From Phragmites australis (Eukaryota; Streptophyta; Magnoliopsida; Poales; Poaceae): 64,000 bases of DNA. Of this stretch, positions 1-14,791 are shown in pieces; the first letter of the stretch is position 1; every line of letters starts with the position of its first letter. A model generated the notes under the pieces. The model was not told the DNA's origin, searched no databases, and worked only from the letters and a program-made list of their open reading frames with translations. The DNA lies in the NCBI RefSeq assembly GCF_958298935.1, contig NC_084922.1, positions 3,908,501 to 3,972,500 of the forward strand. Direction: 5' to 3'. The position numbers were made by a program, and so were the translations under genes.

Positions 1-2896
1 CCCCCCCTCCTCGACATCATTGTCCTTTCATACCTGGCCAGAAAATAGAATTCATCATAGATCTTATCCCTGGAACATCCCCAATTGCCAAGAGACCTAC
101 AGTATGGCAACAAATGAACTAGTAGAGTTAAAGAAACAATTAGGAGAGTTACAAGAGAAAGGGTATATCAGACCTAGCTCATCTCCATAGGGATCACCTG
201 TCTTGATTGTAAAAAAGAAAGATGGCGGTCTTAGGATGTGTGTAGACTATCGAGCCCTAAATGAAGTAACAATAAAGAATAAATACCCACTGTCCAGGAT
301 CGATGACCTTTTCGATCAGCTGCAAGGAGACAAATTCTTCTCTAAGATTGACTTGAGATCAGGGTATTACCAGTTGAAGATTTGAGAAAGTGGCATACCT
401 AAAACAGCATTTGTAACTCGGTATGGACAGTACGAGTTCACAGTAATGTCCTTTGGATTAACCAATGCTCCTACTTACTTTATAAGTTTGATGAACAAGG
501 TATTTATGGAAGAGTTAGATAAGTTTGTCATGGTCTTCATTAACGACATACTCATCTACTCTCAGAGTGCTGAAGAGCACGAACAACACCTAAGAATAGT
601 CTTGTAAAGATTAAGAGCCCATGAGCTTTATGCCAAATTTAATAAGTGTGAATTTTGGCTAAAAAAAGTTGCTTTCCTTGGACACGTCATAACAGAAGAA
701 GAAGTAGTAGTGGATCCTGCTAAAGTTAAAGCAGTCGTGGATTGGAAACCGCCGACTAACGTAACACAAATTAGAAGTTACCTTGGATTGGCAGGATATT
801 ACCGGAGGTTCATAGAAGGATTCTCAAAAATAGTAAAACCTATGACTGAGCTGACCCAAAAGGAAAAACCCTTTCAATGGACAAAGGCTTGTGAGAAGAG
901 CTTTCAAGAGCTAAAGGATAGACTAATCACAACCCCATTGCTAACCTTGCCAGATATTCACAAGGATTTCACGGTATTCTATGATGCCTCTAGGCAAGGA
1001 TTAGGATGTGCCCTGATGCAAGACGATAAGGTAGTTGCCTATGCATCTAGACAGTTGAAAGAGCATGAGAAGAACTACCCGATCCATGATTTGGAACTAG
1101 CAGCCGTAGTGTATACCCTTATGCTCTAGAGACACTATTTAATTGGAAATAAGTGTGAGATATTCATGGATCATAAGAGTCTGAAGTATATCTTCACCCA
1201 ATCAGACTTAAATTTAAGACAAATAAGATGGTTGGAATTGATAAATGACTATAACCTAGATATCTAGTATTATTCAGGCAAGGCCAATGTCGTAGTAGAT
1301 GCCCTTAGCAGGAAGGCTCATTGTTACAACCTCAAAATTCAGAAACGAAGGCCAAATCTACTTGAGGAAATTCAATGGCTAAACCTCCAAATAGTTAATT
1401 AAGATTGTGTCAATATCTTGATGGTCCAACCTACCTTAGAAGGCTAACTCCGAAAAGCTCAAGAAAAAGATGAAGATCTACATAAAATCAAGATCCAAAC
1501 TGAGGAAGGCAAGGCACCTGAATTCTGAGTAGATGACCAAGGAACTTTATGGTACAAGGATAGGATATGTGTTCCTAAGAAAGGAGAGTTTAGGAAACTC
1601 ATTAAGGACGAAGCCCATAACTCTGCCTATTTGATCCACCCCAGGTAGACAAAGATGTTCCTAGACTTAAATGAGAAATACTAGTGGTCTAGAATGAAGA
1701 AGGACATAGCTAAATTTGTCGCATGCTGTGACATATGCCAGAGGTTAAGGAAGACCATCATAAACCAACGGGATTATTACAACCACTCCCTATCCCAGTT
1801 TGGAAGTGGGATGAAATCGGGATGGACTTTGTTGTGGGATTACCCCGTACTCAGAAAGGACATGATTCCATATGGGTCATAGTAGACCGTCTGGCCAAGG
1901 TAGCTCATTTTATACCAGTAAGAATAACTTATGGAGGAGACAAGCTAGCACAGTTGTATGTTGACAATATCCTCAAACTTCATGGTGTCCCAAGTAGAAT
2001 TGTATCAGACCGCGGTTCTCAATTCACCGCAAGATTCTGGAAAAGCTTACATGCCACCCTAGGAACCAAGCTGGATTACAGCTCAACCTATCACCCGTAG
2101 ACCGATGGGCAGACAGAAAGAGTGAACCAAATCCTAGAAGACATGCTAAGAGCTTGTGTGCTCACGTATGTAAAAGATTGGGAGAAAAGTTTATCTTATT
2201 CGGAGTTCTCTTATAACAACAGCTATCAGACGAGTCTGAAGATGTCACCCTTAGAGACGTTATACGGGAGAAAGTGCAGAACCCCTCTTATGTGGTCTGA
2301 GGTCGGAGAATGCTGTCTCTATGGGCCAGCCTTGATAAAGGAGGCTGAAGAGCATGTAGCTAGAGCAAGAGAAAATTTGAGAGCAGCTCAAAGCAGACAA
2401 AAGAGTTATGTCGACACTAGGAGGAGGAATCTTGAGTTCGAGGTGGGAGATCATGTATATCTGAAGGTATCACCAATAAGAGGCACACGAAGATTTCATA
2501 TTCGAGGTAAACTAGCACCCCGGTACATTGGACCTTACAAGATACTAAACAGGATAGGCGTCGTGGCGTACCATCTCGCACTTCCAGAGGAAATGGCGGA
2601 CATTCACAATGTCTTCCATGTATCACAGTTGAAGAAGTGCTTAAGGATTCCTGAAGAACAAGTACCATTAGAAGCGATAGACCTTCAACCGGACCTACGG
2701 TACCAAGAGTGGCCAATAAGAATATTAGATACAATAGAGCGACAAACCAGAAGGTCTGTGGTCAGATTCTGTCAGGTGGAGTGGAGCAACCACACTGAGG
2801 CTGAAGCTACCTAGGAGCGTGAGGATGATCTTAGGAAGGAGTTCCCCTACCTCTTCGAAGAAGAACCTCATATCTCGAGGATGAGATTTTTCTAAG
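1..2896 (+). pseudogene. Decayed Ty3/gypsy pol (RT, RNase H, integrase, chromodomain-like end)
   Basis: This is the 3' part of a Ty3/gypsy polyprotein gene; gag and protease lie outside the window. Reverse transcriptase is recognisable at about 100-640 (the VDYRALN and KIDLRSGY motifs). RNase H-like sequence follows at about 950-1310, ending in a DALSRK motif. The integrase zinc finger lies near 1640-1745 and the catalytic core near 1800-2160 (GMDFVVGLP, SDRGSQF). The end resembles the chromodomain tail of Tekay/Del chromoviruses (QVEWSNHTEAEAT, about 2775-2812). It is clearly dead. Stops interrupt the first frame at 188-190, 383-385, 605-607, 1127-1129 and 1265-1267, more occur downstream (for example 2098-2100 and 2812-2814), and the frame shifts at least twice (between 1267 and 1381, and near 1735). 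The RT active-site box reads FIND rather than FIDD near 536-547. Family assignment is strong; the clade is inference. Confidence 0.93.
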
Positions 2897-2907
2897 TGGG
2901 GTAGGTT

Positions 2908-5633
<2,726 letters not shown>

Positions 5634-6078
5634 ATAATTCGCTGCTTTGAGGGCCGAAGGGCCATGCTATCTATCCTACATTCCAATAAATTTGACAACG
5701 AAAAACCTTACTACTGATTGAATTGGAGGTGGGATCGAGCAGGACTACTTCGTGCACATAATAATTCAGAACAATGTTCAGTTCGTACGGCGGAGCCATG
5801 TCTCTCAACGTGATGCAAGTGGTCATTTCTCATGACTGATTCTGCTTGAACTTTCGACATCCATCAAAATCCATATGGAACACATGCACTTATTCATGCG
5901 AGAACATGATTTACATTCAGGACGGCGACCTAGATGGCCCTAAAGTCTTCGTCCAGCTCCAGAATGACCGATTGACCATGGAAATCGGGAATCCGCCCTT
6001 GATCTCTTAGAGCGCCCACTGTGCACCGTGGTCCGGCAGGCAAGCTCGAGGCATATGTACGCATGTATGTCTATCTAC
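5634..6078. other. Stretch between gypsy LTR and DXR stop codon
   Basis: This 445-bp stretch should contain the DXR 3' UTR on the minus strand. I see no reading frame I recognise and no clear repeat. The LTR ends at 5633, so the element is inserted very close to, or within, the DXR transcript end. Confidence 0.5.
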
Positions 6079-9000
6079 TTATGCAGGGACAGGGCTCCGG
6101 CCAGCTGATGACTGCAGGCTGGCTGCGTACTCCCTCGCCCACAGATCATAATGGATGATCTCTTCAAGTGACGGGCTTGTTACCAGCTCGTTCCGATGAG
6201 CGTCGCATGTAAGCTCCACCACCTTGAAGATGTCCAGGTAGCTAATCCTGCAAATCAACATGAGGAGAAATGACCTCTTGGTATGCATATTTGATATATT
6301 TTGAGGCAAAGATCTATCATTTGTGTCCACTGAAGAACAAAAATCTACACCGACAGCCAATCCATCCTTTCATGGCTGTACTTTAGCATTTGCAACAGCA
6401 GGCAGCCCATAGTTAAGCTGAACTATTTAAACCAGGAATGATTAAATCAAGATTCTGTAGAGTTAATCTAATCCATAGTATAAACTCAAAAGGTGCTTGA
6501 GAATAATAGCTTTAAGGGCATACAGCCTCCTTTCAACTCACACTTTCTAAAGTAAAGTACAACAGATGCCCATGGACTTTGGTTGGTCCAAATAATTTTA
6601 ATCGCATTGCGGCCATTAGCGTAACATAAGTCTCCTTTAAAATTGCAGCATATAGATTATAAACCAAATCAGAAGATGAAATCCAGCATGCAATGCTTTA
6701 TTAAAAGAATAGCGGTAAAAGGATGATAATAGAAATCTAACACGCAATGCTTTGTCTACAAGAATAGTGGAGAGGATGATAATAGAAATCCAACATGCAA
6801 TGCTTTATCTAAAAAAGGGCGAGAGGATAATAATATACAGAAGAGAATGTGCGAATAGCACAGTGATAAGACCTCCAGGTGTGAGGCTACCAACCAGAGC
6901 TTAAACCCTGGTTCTCGCAAAGAAAAGGTCCCTCACTATGTATTCCCTATAGTCATGAGCAATCGCTCAGTGATAGCGTACAGGTTATAGCTGGCTTTCG
7001 AGTCTTTTTCTCGACCTTAATGCAATACTTTTAGGATGTCTCTCCCCTTAGGTTAAGTTTTTTTAATATAATAATATATAGAAAGAATCATACTTTTCAT
7101 CAATGAACAACTCCACAGCCTTCTCGTTAGCAGCACTCAGAACTCCGGTCATGGTACCCCCAGCTCGCCCAGCTGCATAGGCGAGATCCATTGATGGGTA
7201 TTTCACATTGTCAGGAGCTTTGAACGTCAGTGAACCCAGCCTGCATAAGCCAATTGGAAATCAAACCTGAGTGCGCTAGAAAATTCAATATGGAATGCTT
7301 ACGATTCAAGAAGTTTGGTTGGGTGTAGTTCCTTTACTTTCTTAACCCTTTGTTCTTTCAACATCATTAATGAAGTGTATTCTTGTTTAGCAACCTAAGA
7401 ACGGTTGAGGTACCAGCAGTAATTAGTTGGTTATTACTACAGACGAAGGGATGGGATGCGAAAGGACATCATTATTGCACTGATTTAGGTCAAGGACGTC
7501 CAAGCTTGATGAGTTCTGTGGGAATTTGGTTTTATTATTTAAAAATTATGGGGTGGCTGTCATACCATTTGCTGGTCGTAGCCCAAGTCAGACCCATTCT
7601 TAACTCACACAGACAGCGGACTCAGGTGCCCCTGACCCATACACAGCTATCAAGCATATCTCAGTGGGTTATGAGAACAAACGTCATACTGTAACCAAGA
7701 AAATTAAGACTTGAATTCTTGGAGGTCATTCTCAAACATAATTATTGGCTGTACTGCAGAAGTAGCATAGCAGTTGGGAAGAGATCATACTTGCAAAGAT
7801 CTAGTCGGGGCCAGGTGATCTCAGAGCAATAGATTCTATCTGGCCAAGATAGGGTGTACAAGATCGGTATCCGCATGTCAGGCCATCCCAATTGAGCCAA
7901 GACAGATGAATCCTGGTAAATAGAACTTCATGAATGCTAAAGGCAATGTTAAGCCATATGTAAACCATTATGGAAACAGTACTGCATATATCATAATGAA
8001 CCTGAAAGAATCATAAACCTGATATTCTGATCAGATGCTCCACATGCACTAGTACAAGAGTACGAAAGGCAAAAATAAAAATATGCACCATGACAGGATT
8101 AAGCGTGCATCTGTTACAGTGTAGGGAGAACTACATCTGAGCAGAATACCTACACGTTTGCTTTTTAGTAAAACATGTAACCACGGTTTAGGACTTACCT
8201 GGGTTTCAACCATAGAATGTATGATAGACTGTGGGTGAATCACAATCTCAATGTTATCGTATTCGGCACCAAATAAATAATGTGCTTCAATAACTTCTAG
8301 ACCCTATAAGAATCGATTCATCAGTTTAGTGCTTAATAGAAACAAATAAGAGTTCAATAATTTTTCAAAAGGTTTGATACAACTCTAAGACACCTTGTTG
8401 AATAAAGTAGCAGAATCTACTGTGATCTTCTTCCCCATATTCCAGTTTGGATGCTTTAAAGCGTCAGCAACTTTTACATCTTTCAGCTTGTCAACTGGCC
8501 AGTCCCTGTCATGATCAATCGATATGAAATGGATTCTTACGTTTCAAGAAGTACATATAACACATATGGGAATAGACTTGCCTGAAAGCACCACCTGATG
8601 CAGTCAGAATAATGCGACGGAGTGCTCCTTCGGACAAGCCTTGTATACACTGGCACGGGAGAAGCATACGAGCCACGAAAACATTAAACGTACTTCCACA
8701 TTATTTCAAGTTTCAGAGATAAGGCCACCATTGCATTATAGTTTGTTTAAACATCCAAAGCCAAGTACACATCTTTCCCAATCTTACACCAAACATGCAT
8801 AATAATGAAACATATAGCTGCAGTCACAAGTAATTATTTTGTGACTGTTCATAAAGAAAGTAATTATTTTCTGAGATACCTGAAATATTGCAGAGTGCTC
8901 AGAATCAGCTGGAAGTATTTTCACTTTGTGTTTGTGTGCAAGGGGAAGCACAAAAGGACCGCCAGCAATAAGTGTTTCTTTGTTCGCCAACGCTATGTCT

Positions 9001-12000
9001 TTCCCAGCTTCTATTGCAGCAACTGTAGGCTAACAAAACAAACAATACAAAGTTATGGAGTCAGACAGTAGTGTCAGATGCACTAATAATTTGGGTACAT
9101 TGCACTCACATCTACCCAAAATGGAGGAAACAAAATGTAAGAATTGCAAAATAAGTCAAATTATCTGGGAATGAAAGGATAATATCAAGATACTTAGCAA
9201 TCTGAAACTAGCACCATCTAGTTATGATGGTCCTCGTGATTGATATGGCTTAGTTGATTGGATCGGTAAGATAAATGGCGGCAGCGCACTCGCCCTCTCG
9301 CAGAAGCTCTGAGCAGCTGATTACATGGAACTTTCTTGTTTATTCATTGCTTGCCAATGCCGATTATCCTCAGCTCTTTAAATAGAGCTGGCACCTAACA
9401 ATTCATCTAACAAACTTATCTCTAACTAAACCGAGCAACAAATCTTATCTCCAAGCTAACAATTCCTATCTCCAAGCTAAAGATTCTAACCAAACCAACT
9501 AACTAACCGAAATCTATCTCCATCCATCTCTAACCTTCTGCTGAAGATACTTCTCCATAACATGATACTGTAGTACAATAAAGAAAGGGGGCCCTGGAAC
9601 TTGGTTCTTGAAAGATAGAAATATGACAGGCAATAGGATAATGACATATTGGGTTGTTGCATCGAATTTCGATGCCAAAGATGCATATCTATGTTTGGCA
9701 CCAAAGTAAAGCTTTAGCTTCACTTACAAATGATTTAGAGTAATTTTACCTGTACTCCTTTTTAATACATTCTAACTTTATAGCTATAACAATCCAAAAT
9801 AGTCCAAATTCCCGGGGACATTTTTACTAGATATTTATTAACTTTAAAGAAATTAATTTGCCATGAGTTCATCTAATCCAACCTTATTACAAATTAAAAA
9901 ATCATGAAACCAAATGACATCTGGATAACATTTTTTTAAAAAAAAATCCAATAACCATGCAGTGGTGGCCTAATACAGATAAAGTTAGTGACCTAACACC
10001 AGGAATATATTATACAAGCACATAACTTTACATTTCTATGTCCAATAAATTCTTGAAATACTTATGAAGCATCAAGGCAGCAATCAATTGTAGAAACACG
10101 TAGCATAAAGAAAGCACAAAGAGAAATATGCAAATAGAAGGGAAATTACCTTCAGCCCTGCACATCCTACTATCCCGGTGACAACTGTAACTGCATCCGG
10201 GTGGCGAGCAACCTGTTATTCAAGAGTCGAATATTGAGAAATTTTTAGAGCGAACCATTAGTTATTCACATATATAGGATCACAAGAAATGCCTTACCTC
10301 TATCACACCTTGCTCCCCAGGAATAATTTCTGGCTTCTCTTCACAATCAGCTAAGGCTTCCTTTAGCTCATCGACTAATGACTCATTTCTTACAGCAACC
10401 AGCTTTGGTTTGAATGTTTTGACCTAACAGAATTTTACATCCAGAATGCTCAAATGAGTGCATAATTTTCTCTTACAAGTCAAATGTTCAAATGTGAGCA
10501 AAATTTTCTTTTACAATTTTGAAAAAAAAAAGTGAAAAGGGACGATTCTACTCACAAGATCATTGTACCTGATCAGCTAGAAGAGTCACATTGGAGCCAG
10601 CAGCAAGAGCAACAACTTGGAACTTATCAGGATTCTCCGCAACAATGTCCAATGTCTTTCGATTATGCAAAAGGTGGAAAGATACCACAAGAATTATATT
10701 AGTGGTGCAGAATATCAGTGCCTCTGGTTTCATACCTTTCATGCGGTACATAAAAAGGTTAATTAGGCTTGAAAACTAAATACATGCAGCAACAAAAGGA
10801 TGAGAATTACATTTAACTGCTTTGAATGATCGGTAGTCAAAATTCTAGAAATAACAAGTCAAAATATGCACTAATTTTACTGTTTCAGACATGAAACAAT
10901 TCACCAAAAGTTTGATATCTCGACGACCAACATTACTTGCACATCTAACACAGCAATGTTATGGGTTTAACATATTCCATCCAAAATTTTCGTTTAATCT
11001 CCTTACCTGTGTTCCTATAGAACCAGTTGAACCAACAATCGAGATAGGCTTCGGGCCATCCCATGACCTCCGGCCAGGCTCAGCGACAGCTCGCCCAGGC
11101 CATGCTGGCGGTGGAGCCTGTTGCAACGAACAGCATGTCCGCCTCAGTGAAATTGCTCTTTTGCCCTTCCTTTGAAATGTAAAATCCACTACAATGAGAC
11201 AGATCCAATTAAGATTAGAAAATAACACTAGAAACCAGAATTCACGCATTAACTACGGACAAAAAAGAACATTACAAAATGTGCGCTACTGCCAATCTGC
11301 CATATGCTCAACAAAGCCAAGGAATTTAAACCCTGAATTATTGCACGTAATCTTGACCAATTTATCTTATGGGTGGACATGCCGCTCATTTGCTCATCCA
11401 TGTAAAACATCAATTCGATGTGCACCACCTCTGTCAGAACGTCACATGACAGCGGTGCTACGACCTCTGAATCATATCAAATCAGTAGAAAGTTGAAACA
11501 GAATTGGAATCTATGCTTGAAGTAGCAAACGGCAAGTTGAGGCTCAGATATTTCAGAATTGAATGCACCCAGGCGATCACGAAAGAAGCGATTCCACGCA
11601 CGTAAGAAGCGATTCTAGACCAAGAAAAGGCTGCATAAATTCTAGAAAATATACCCTTTTACCCGTGCAGGAGAAAATTCCTCTTTTATCTCATAGTAAG
11701 GAATCAAAACTTCTTTTCTGAAAGCTGGAAAAATTCTGCCTTTTAGGATGTCAAGATCAAAACAGTTAGGATCAGAGTTTGCAACTTTACAATGACTATA
11801 CCCTCAAAGGCTCGCAGTTCCCATGCACCAAAAACAGGGACGGGGCCCAAATTAAAAACTAAAATCTCCAGCCAAGACTAATCCAATCCAATCCACACAG
11901 TAGCAGAAAGCCAGCAACCTTCCGCGCTAGTATTTCCTAGTTGTGGACGCCGCCCAGACGCCAAAAGGGAAGAAACGAATAAACCTCGAAGAACAGGACG

Positions 12001-12328
12001 GCGTAACAACCTCATCTTTGCAGAGCGGCATAAAAATTTCCGACCCTACAAATGATTGCGCAATGGCTGAACACATAGAACCCAAAATTACCAGTTAAAT
12101 TAGCTAGCTGGAATCAATAAAGCACCGGGATGGCAGGAAAACGCAGAATAGCAGACTCAAGAATAGCAGACAAGAAAATAGCTAGAAAAGCTCTTGCAGC
12201 GATCGGGAAAGAGAGCCGTCGAAAGGGGAAAAGACCGAACCTTTCAGCTGGCCGAAAGGTCCCCTGTTGGAGTCGAGGAAGGAGACGGCGCTCAGCTCGC
12301 CTGGGAACGACGCCTTAAGTGCTGCCAT
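6079..12328 (-). CDS. DXR: 1-deoxy-D-xylulose 5-phosphate reductoisomerase, plastid (DXR)
   Basis: DXR converts 1-deoxy-D-xylulose 5-phosphate to 2-C-methyl-D-erythritol 4-phosphate with NADPH and a divalent metal, the committed step of the plastid MEP isoprenoid pathway. Exons on the minus strand: 12241-12328, 11007-11188, 10569-10655, 10298-10423, 10150-10212, 8880-9029, 8582-8649, 8394-8505, 8199-8303, 7791-7912, 7094-7240, 6079-6247. They sum to 1,419 nt (472 aa plus stop), matching grass DXR length, with frame kept at every junction. The N-terminus is a transit peptide followed by the plant-specific [10 protein letters not shown] stretch. The NADPH motif GSTGSIG is at residues 82-88; metal ligands are D224 and E226 (PADSEHSA) and E295 (KGLE); the substrate loop SGGAF is at 250-254. 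The start codon matches the conserved N-terminus of grass DXR. Intron 7 (8506-8581) uses a GC donor. All catalytic residues are present, so it should be functional. Confidence 0.97.
6678..6836. repeat. Three imperfect 53-54 bp tandem copies in DXR intron 11
   Basis: Copies begin at 6678, 6732 and 6785 with GAAATCYARCAYGCAATGC and end in GGATRATAATA. They lie wholly within the last DXR intron (6248-7093). No function is evident. Confidence 0.85.
9230..9570. mobile_element. Possible LTR or other insertion in DXR intron 5
   Basis: Intron 5 (9030-10149) is one of the longest in the gene. Part of it has a base composition unlike its surroundings: a GC-rich start, a TATA-like CTTTAAATAGAG near 9377-9388, then repeated ATCTCCAAGCTAA and CTAACCAA motifs. 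This looks like a fragment of an LTR. I could not define termini or a target duplication, so the call is tentative. Confidence 0.3.
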
Positions 12329-12610
12329 CTCGGTTTTGTTGAAGAGGCTGAGGTAATGGCCGCGGAGTGAGGAGAGAGGGCCAGAGGGGAGGAGGTGGTG
12401 GCCGTCGCTGAGGTCGAAGCGGTGGTGGTGGCCTGGTGGGAGGGAGATTGCGTTGAGTTTTATAAACAGGGGGGAAAATGTGTGGAGATAAGACGAGATG
12501 GGAATCTGAGGGTCCTATGGACGCCACAGCAAACCGCCGATGCATACCTCGGCCTGCTCTCCCTCTCGCTCGCGTGTGCACAAATAGTGGGCTGATGATA
12601 GTGTCCAAAA
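12329..12610 (-). promoter_or_regulatory. DXR promoter / 5' UTR region
   Basis: On the minus strand a TATA box, TTTATAAAAC, lies at 12457-12466, about 130 bp upstream of the DXR start codon. Between them is a CCA/CCT-rich leader of the kind seen in grass 5' UTRs. The transcription start itself cannot be located by eye. Confidence 0.55.
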
Positions 12611-12916
12611 GTCTATGTAAAATAGAATTTATATTTTTTATTTTTTATTGTACAAATTATATATTTAGCTTAAATTCTTTCAGAATTATATCGTAGCATC
12701 CTCTAAAACATAAATTGTTTTAAAAAAAATTATGATTATTTCGATAGTATTTTGAATTTTGATAGAATTAGAATGTTGTATTTTATTTATTTTAATATAT
12801 CGTCAGATGGAAGAGTAATAGCTTTGTTTTAAAAAAACTATCGCCCGTTGTAAAGACAACAATAGTTTACCTTTGCAATTTTTTATTTTTTAATATAAAA
12901 ATAAAAAATTGAATGG
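12611..12916. mobile_element. MITE-like element, diverged copy of the one at 29252-29675
   Basis: AT-rich element just upstream of the DXR promoter. It shares with the copy at 29252-29675, in the same orientation, a CCTCTA block, a GATAGTATTTTGAATTTTGA block and the motif CTATCGCCCGTTGTAA. Its ends (TTTATATTTTTTATTTTTTA and AATATAAAAATAAAAAATTG) are rough inverted repeats. Family unknown. Confidence 0.55.
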
Positions 12917-14202
12917 AACGAGTGACGGCACTACCCACCCCAGTTAAAAATAAGTGTGTTTTGTGTATGTAGTTGAGTTTGTAAATATTTTTATAATATA
13001 TATACTCACAAATGGGAATTACAAAGGAGTTTAATTTACCATAAAAAAAATAAAGTATGTAACTTGGGATGGCATAGAGGCCCACGAAAATATGCCATGT
13101 TTTGGGGAGGGGGTTAATGGGTTATTCAGGGTTTGCTGGTGACCTTGGGGGATAATATGGCGATACGACCACAGCTCCAGCGCTGCGGTCGATGGCTACG
13201 GTTTGTGGCGGGGGTGAGAAAAATAAAGTGGTTAGCGTGATGGCGAGTTGTGGATGCAGATTCGATGCCGCTGGAGATGGTGAGAGGAGGGGCAGAGCAG
13301 GGAAGTGAGTCGCACTGAGCAAGCGATCATGCGGAGCATAGAAACATGGCTGCCAATAAAAAAGGACAAATAAGACTAGACATCCATCGGATGCAAATCA
13401 GTTGACTAACGACGTCGACTAAAAAAGGAGAAAAAAAGAAACATGCTACTGAAGAATAGCATGTCCCTCTTTTATCAAACTTCCCCGTAAATATATCATC
13501 ATCTTAACTAGACGTCCTTCCTAGTCGCAGCACTCAAGCTGACCGAATTAGATGACGCGGCACCATTATGCGCTATAGAGATTGCGCTAGCGTCCTACTG
13601 ACTGGGTCAAGCGAAGATCGCCCTGGTGCGGCAAATAAACACTAGAAATTGTTGAAACCAGAGGATCAATTCTTTTCATCATACTAGGCTGTTCTTAACG
13701 TGTCGGCCTTTCCCGGTAGGCACACGGACAACAAACTCTATCAAGTCAAAATGTCATGCAGGAGCGAACGTTCTGGCTCGGTGGTACTGTTGACTGTGTC
13801 CAGCCTATCGATACTCGGGTGTTGCATTGGAGTTTTTCACTTGTACACATATTAGTCCAAATTAGATTAAGATATACATGCGTGCTTGTACGCGCACTTA
13901 AGGTCTTATGCTTCTTAATTCCCTCTTAACATGTGTATAAACGCTCACGGACGTGTATACATAATGTACGCCCTCATTGTACCTCAAAAAATGTCACGTA
14001 GGAGCAACACCAGTTGATAAAAGAGAAGGGAGGAATATAACATCAGCACCCAGCTCCGGTGGAGGCAGATCCGGTCCTGATATTTTGGTGGTCTGAAATG
14101 AGATTAAAAATAAAACATCATTATTAAATATTAATTGTTTAAATCTAATTTTTTCAGTTTACTTTTAAATCAATATACACAATATATATATATAGATGTA
14201 TT
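12917..14202. other. Intergenic, no gene recognised
   Basis: I see no convincing coding sequence on either strand. The region holds AT-rich stretches, a GC-richer patch (13100-13320) whose frames have no recognisable homology, and short unassigned repeats. Confidence 0.6.
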
Positions 14203-14745
14203 TATATATAACTAGCTATAGAATATCTTATTCTATGGCCGGACTTAACTCACACATCCGACCCAACCCGAATGACCCGACCCAACCCATTTGCTCAAAT
14301 TGTGAGTTTTTTTTTCCTATTTTGATCTGCAGTGGGTCCGCGCCATGGACAATGGCGCGGATATTGTAGCGCGAACACGGCCAACACCCGCGCCATTTTC
14401 CATAGCGCGGACCCTCCCGTCACCTCCAATACCGAGCCTGTGGGGTCCGCGCCATGGACAATGGCGCGGATATTGTAGCGCGAACACGGCCAACACCTGC
14501 GCCATTGTCCATGGCGCGGACCCCTAGCATCACCTCCAGTACCGAGCATTTGTGGTCCGCGCCATGAAAAATGGCGCGGATATTGTAGCGCGAACACGGC
14601 CAACACCCACGCCATTATCCATGGCGCGGACCCCTGAGCCCAGGGCACGCCATTCCTGGAGTCCGCGCCATGGACAATGGCGCGAAACGCCTCACGTACC
14701 CTGGCTACAGAATAACCTATATTATAGCTAGCTACATATTATACT

Positions 14746-14747
<2 letters not shown>
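14203..14747. mobile_element. Candidate TIR element enclosing a hairpin array
   Basis: The left end (14203-14241, around AACTAGCTATAGAATATC and TTATTCTATGGCC) is matched in inverted orientation by the right end (14698-14747, around GGCTACAGAATAACC and TATAGCTAGCTAC). Both ends run into TA repeats on the outside (about 14181-14194 and 14751-14787). The interior is the GC-rich hairpin array described separately. There is no transposase, so it would be non-autonomous. Insertion into (TA)n recalls the Micron MITEs of rice, but I could not match the family, and the exact target duplication is hidden by the TA repeats. Confidence 0.55.
14335..14686. repeat. Array of about 110-bp units, each a long GC-rich hairpin
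   Basis: Units start at 14335, 14444 and 14554 with GGTCCGCGCCATG, and a partial fourth lies at 14660-14686. Each full unit is about 80 bp of hairpin plus a 29-bp spacer. The left arm, GGTCCGCGCCATGGACAATG and on to GCGCGGA, is the reverse complement of the right arm TCCATGGCGCGGACC and its flank, giving about 25-27 bp stems around a loop of roughly 30 nt. Each arm is itself a smaller palindrome (GCGCCAT/ATGGCGC). Stem changes differ between units. Short frames through the array are by-products of the 110-bp period. Confidence 0.92.

Positions 14748-14750
<3 letters not shown>

Positions 14751-14787
<37 letters not shown>
14751..14787. repeat. (TA)n microsatellite
   Basis: An uninterrupted TA run immediately outside the right inverted end of the hairpin-array element. 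Confidence 0.95.

Positions 14788-14791
<4 letters not shown>

Noticed and set aside
8640..8643. Alternative acceptor for DXR exon 7 at AAG|GCTTG
   Set aside because: Would drop the conserved Cys-Ile-Gln and break the frame. The CAG at 8650-8652 restores the conserved sequence.
14295..14648. Repeat-containing frames through the hairpin array
   Set aside because: Read straight through a non-coding inverted-repeat array; both strands look alike because the units are palindromic.
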